Shown here in pieces: positions 6,041-7,731 of a DNA stretch of 7,731 bases. The translations under genes were made by a program, and so were the position numbers. The notes under the pieces are model-generated. The model was given only the letters and a program-made list of their open reading frames with translations. It was not told the origin of the DNA and did no database searches. This DNA is from Draconibacterium orientale (GTDB lineage: Bacteria; Bacteroidota; Bacteroidia; Bacteroidales; UBA1556), in the NCBI GenBank assembly GCA_022736595.1, contig DZDC01000019.1:7252-14982 (forward strand). Direction: 5' to 3'. How positions within the stretch are numbered: the first letter of the stretch is position 1; each line of letters begins with the position of its first letter.

Positions 6041-6730
6041 ATGAAGAAAAGAAAAATTGTCATTCTTACAGGTGCGGGAATGAGTGCTGAGAGTGGAATT
6101 AAAACCTTCCGCGACTCCAATGGCTTATGGGAAAATCATCGAGTGGAAGAAGTAGCAAGTCCCGAAGCATGGCGTTCTAATCCACAATTGGTACTGGATT
6201 TTTACAATCAGCGACGCAAACAACTCTATGAGGTAAATCCTAATGAAGGACATCGAACTTTGGTGAAGTTAGAGGATCAATTTGATGTGCACATCATAAC
6301 CCAAAATGTGGACGACTTGCACGAAAGAGCTGGATCAAGTCAGGTGGTGCATTTGCATGGAGAACTCAAAAAAGTTAGAAGCGAGCATAACGAAAAGCTG
6401 ATTACCACCCTTGAAGGATGGGAGCTCAAACTCGGAGATTTGGCACAAGATGGAGCCCAGCTTCGACCTCATATAGTGTGGTTTGGTGAAGCTGTGCCTC
6501 TCATGAATCTCGCTACTGCATTGGTGCAGAAAGCGGATATTTTTATCATTATAGGAACCTCTTTAAACGTTTATCCAGCCGCAGGATTGGTGTATGATGC
6601 TCCCACACACTGCAAAAAGTACTACATCGACCCTCATGCTTATGCCTCTCAAATGCATGATGTTGAACTTATTACAGCAACAGCAACCCAAGGAGTACCT
6701 GCATTGGTAAATCAATTATTAAAGGTGTAA
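6041..6730 (+). CDS. cobB: NAD-dependent protein deacylase, class III sirtuin
   Basis: This 229-residue Sir2 family enzyme removes acyl groups from lysines in cytoplasmic proteins, using NAD+ and releasing nicotinamide and O-acyl-ADP-ribose. The NAD-binding GAGMSAESGIKTFRD is at 11-25, TQNVDDLHERAG at 87-98, catalytic His106 is in HLHGEL, VWFGE is at 146-150 and GTSLNVYPAAGL at 172-183. Tyr55 and Arg58 (FYNQRR) form the YxxR pair that in SIRT5 and CobB binds acidic acyl groups such as succinyl-lysine, so desuccinylase as well as deacetylase activity is expected (inference). The segment between HLHGEL and LRPHIVWFGE, which holds four zinc-binding Cys in most sirtuins, has none; the only Cys is C191. 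The length suits a bacterial sirtuin without extensions. The gene is divergent from maeB and 59 bases upstream of the SGAS-repeat gene on the same strand, with no terminator seen between, so the two may share a transcript. Confidence 0.96.
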   Translation: MKKRKIVILTGAGMSAESGIKTFRDSNGLWENHRVEEVASPEAWRSNPQLVLDFYNQRRKQLYEVNPNEGHRTLVKLEDQFDVHIITQNVDDLHERAGSSQVVHLHGELKKVRSEHNEKLITTLEGWELKLGDLAQDGAQLRPHIVWFGEAVPLMNLATALVQKADIFIIIGTSLNVYPAAGLVYDAPTHCKKYYIDPHAYASQMHDVELITATATQGVPALVNQLLKV

Positions 6731-6789
6731 CTTAATGAATCTATGGGCGTCATTATTCCCGATATTAACTCCACACTAAAACCACACTT

Positions 6790-7512
6790 ATGAAACTACA
6801 ATCTGTTTTTATTGCCATTGGCCTTGCCATTCTCATTTTTTTATTGCTACCCAGCCAGATACTTAGCCCTTCCATCGAAGCCAACAAAGTGCTTGAAATG
6901 AGAAGTTACCCCTATTCAAACTTTAATAAAATAAAACTTTCCAGTGCCTTTGAAGCTGAATTGACGCGAGGCAACGAGTTTAAAGTGGTGATTGAAACCA
7001 GTGAAAATGTTTTCCCTCAAATTGAAGCTCAAGTTGAAAATGGTGAATTGCAGCTTTCTCTTAAAAAAGGAATTAATCACATTGAAAAACTGAAAGCCTA
7101 CATCACCTTACCCCATCTTATTTCAGCAGACTTGAGCGGAGCTTCCTCGCTTCACTCCAAAAGTCAATTTACTGAAAAATTGATGGAAATAGAAATGAGT
7201 GGAGCATCCAGCATGAATTTATTGGCCGATGTTGACCAACTTGATGTTGATATTTCTGGTGCTTCTGATGTTGAATTGAAGGGTAAAGGTCAATATTTTG
7301 AATTGGAATCTTCAGGAGCAAGTGAAGCCAATTTTGAGTCGTTTGTAGTAAAACAAATTACCGTTGACTTGAGTGGAGCCAGCAATTGCACTATAAACGT
7401 ACTTGAAAGAATTGAAGGGGAAATCAGCGGAGCTTCCGATTTGATATACTTGGGTAATCCAAGCACTGTGAATATTGAAAAAAGTGGAGCCAGTTCAGTC
7501 CATCGAAGGTAA
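6790..7512 (+). CDS. Exported SGAS-repeat protein, DUF2807 (head GIN domain) family
   Basis: This 240-residue protein starts with a hydrophobic segment (about residues 5-20) that could be a signal peptide or an N-terminal membrane anchor. No lipobox Cys is seen. Residues of about 43-110 (FNKIKLSSAFEAELTRG, then YITLPHL) are typical of the start of a DUF2807 domain, the putative adhesin head GIN domain common in Bacteroidota. Seven SGAS motifs follow, starting at residues 116, 137, 156, 175, 195, 213 and 232, that is every 18-21 residues. This regular pattern implies a right-handed beta-solenoid with SGAS at a repeated turn. The protein ends almost at the last repeat, so it is a minimal form without a C-terminal domain. 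It probably resides in the periplasm or at the cell surface; its function is unknown and the adhesin label is a family name, not evidence. The start follows an AC-rich leader without a Shine-Dalgarno sequence. Confidence 0.92.
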   Translation: MKLQSVFIAIGLAILIFLLLPSQILSPSIEANKVLEMRSYPYSNFNKIKLSSAFEAELTRGNEFKVVIETSENVFPQIEAQVENGELQLSLKKGINHIEKLKAYITLPHLISADLSGASSLHSKSQFTEKLMEIEMSGASSMNLLADVDQLDVDISGASDVELKGKGQYFELESSGASEANFESFVVKQITVDLSGASNCTINVLERIEGEISGASDLIYLGNPSTVNIEKSGASSVHRR

Positions 7513-7538
7513 ACCTCTTGCTGTTGTATTTGAAAAGG

Positions 7539-7731
7539 CTATGGCATGGGTGCAGCATCCAATTCCCGAAAAGCCCTGCGTGCTTCCAGTGTATAAATGC
7601 TTCCAGAGTGATTAAGCAAAAGTTGCTGATAAAGTTCCTTAGCTAAGGATGTCTTTTTCAATTGAAATTGATTAATACGCGCTCGGTTTATCAAAGATTG
7701 ATCGGCCAAAAGTCCGAAGGGATCGCGATCG
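7539..7731 (-). CDS. C-terminal end of a probable TPR protein (runs off right edge)
   Basis: An open frame enters from the right edge and ends at TAG (7539-7541), giving the last 63 residues of a protein. The sequence reads as paired helices: ADQSLINRARINQFQLKK, then SLAKELYQQLLLNHSGSIY, then LEARRAFREL. The pattern A-x-x-LYQ-x-LL-x-x-x-x-GSIY-x-x-EAR-x-x-FREL resembles the last tetratricopeptide repeats of Bacteroidota TPR proteins, in which a nearly identical ending (PGSIY, EARKRFREL) is common. TPR proteins are scaffolds for protein-protein contacts; the partner and role cannot be told from this fragment. It converges on the SGAS-repeat gene with 26 bases between the two stop codons. The coding frame is well supported, the family assignment less so. 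Confidence 0.7.
   Translation of the reverse strand, partial: DRDPFGLLADQSLINRARINQFQLKKTSLAKELYQQLLLNHSGSIYTLEARRAFRELDAAPMP

Noticed and set aside
6034..6090. An 18-codon reading frame starting at ATG 6034 and overlapping the start of cobB out of frame
   Set aside because: The ATG overlaps the Shine-Dalgarno sequence itself and has no site of its own, so initiation there is unlikely. It is most simply a chance frame.
7721..7730. The palindrome GATCGCGATC at the right end
   Set aside because: It lies in the coding frame of the TPR protein (Asp-Arg-Asp) and occurs once, so it looks like chance rather than an iterated palindrome or an attachment site.

Overview
The window is a 7.7 kb, AT-rich stretch of chromosome that most likely comes from a member of the Bacteroidota. 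The evidence is a TTG-N19-TAnnTTTG promoter of the phylum's type, start codons mostly preceded by A/T-rich leaders without Shine-Dalgarno sequences, a DUF2807-type SGAS-repeat envelope protein, and a secreted protein whose N-terminal domain resembles those of Bacteroidota extracellular proteins. Nothing points to a phage, plasmid, transposon, CRISPR array or RNA gene.

Layout from left to right. Positions 1-695 (minus) hold the N-terminal 231 residues of a secreted protein that runs off the left edge, with a well-formed promoter behind it. Positions 910-5820 (minus) hold three enzymes of central carbon metabolism, transcribed in the order maeB (hybrid malic enzyme), gltA (citrate synthase), mdh (malate dehydrogenase). 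Each is followed by a strong hairpin terminator, with 12-bp perfect stems after maeB and gltA. Positions 6041-7512 (plus) are divergent from maeB and encode a class III sirtuin deacylase (cobB) and a small exported SGAS-repeat protein. Positions 7539-7731 (minus) hold the C-terminal 63 residues of a probable TPR protein that runs off the right edge.

The three enzymes form a malate/oxaloacetate/acetyl-CoA node. Mdh oxidises malate to oxaloacetate, GltA condenses that with acetyl-CoA, and MaeB drains malate to pyruvate with NAD(P)H production. A lysine deacylase lies across a shared 220-bp intergenic region, which makes a link to acyl-lysine control of these enzymes possible but unproven.

The most notable points are these. 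The citrate synthase is of the eukaryotic (mitochondrial-like) type rather than the usual bacterial type. The sirtuin lacks all zinc-binding cysteines. The sirtuin gene carries a perfect 8-base Shine-Dalgarno sequence, which is unusual in this phylum. A strong terminator separates gltA from mdh with no recognisable mdh promoter behind it. I see no wholly new multi-gene system here; most of the window is ordinary metabolism with some unusual details.
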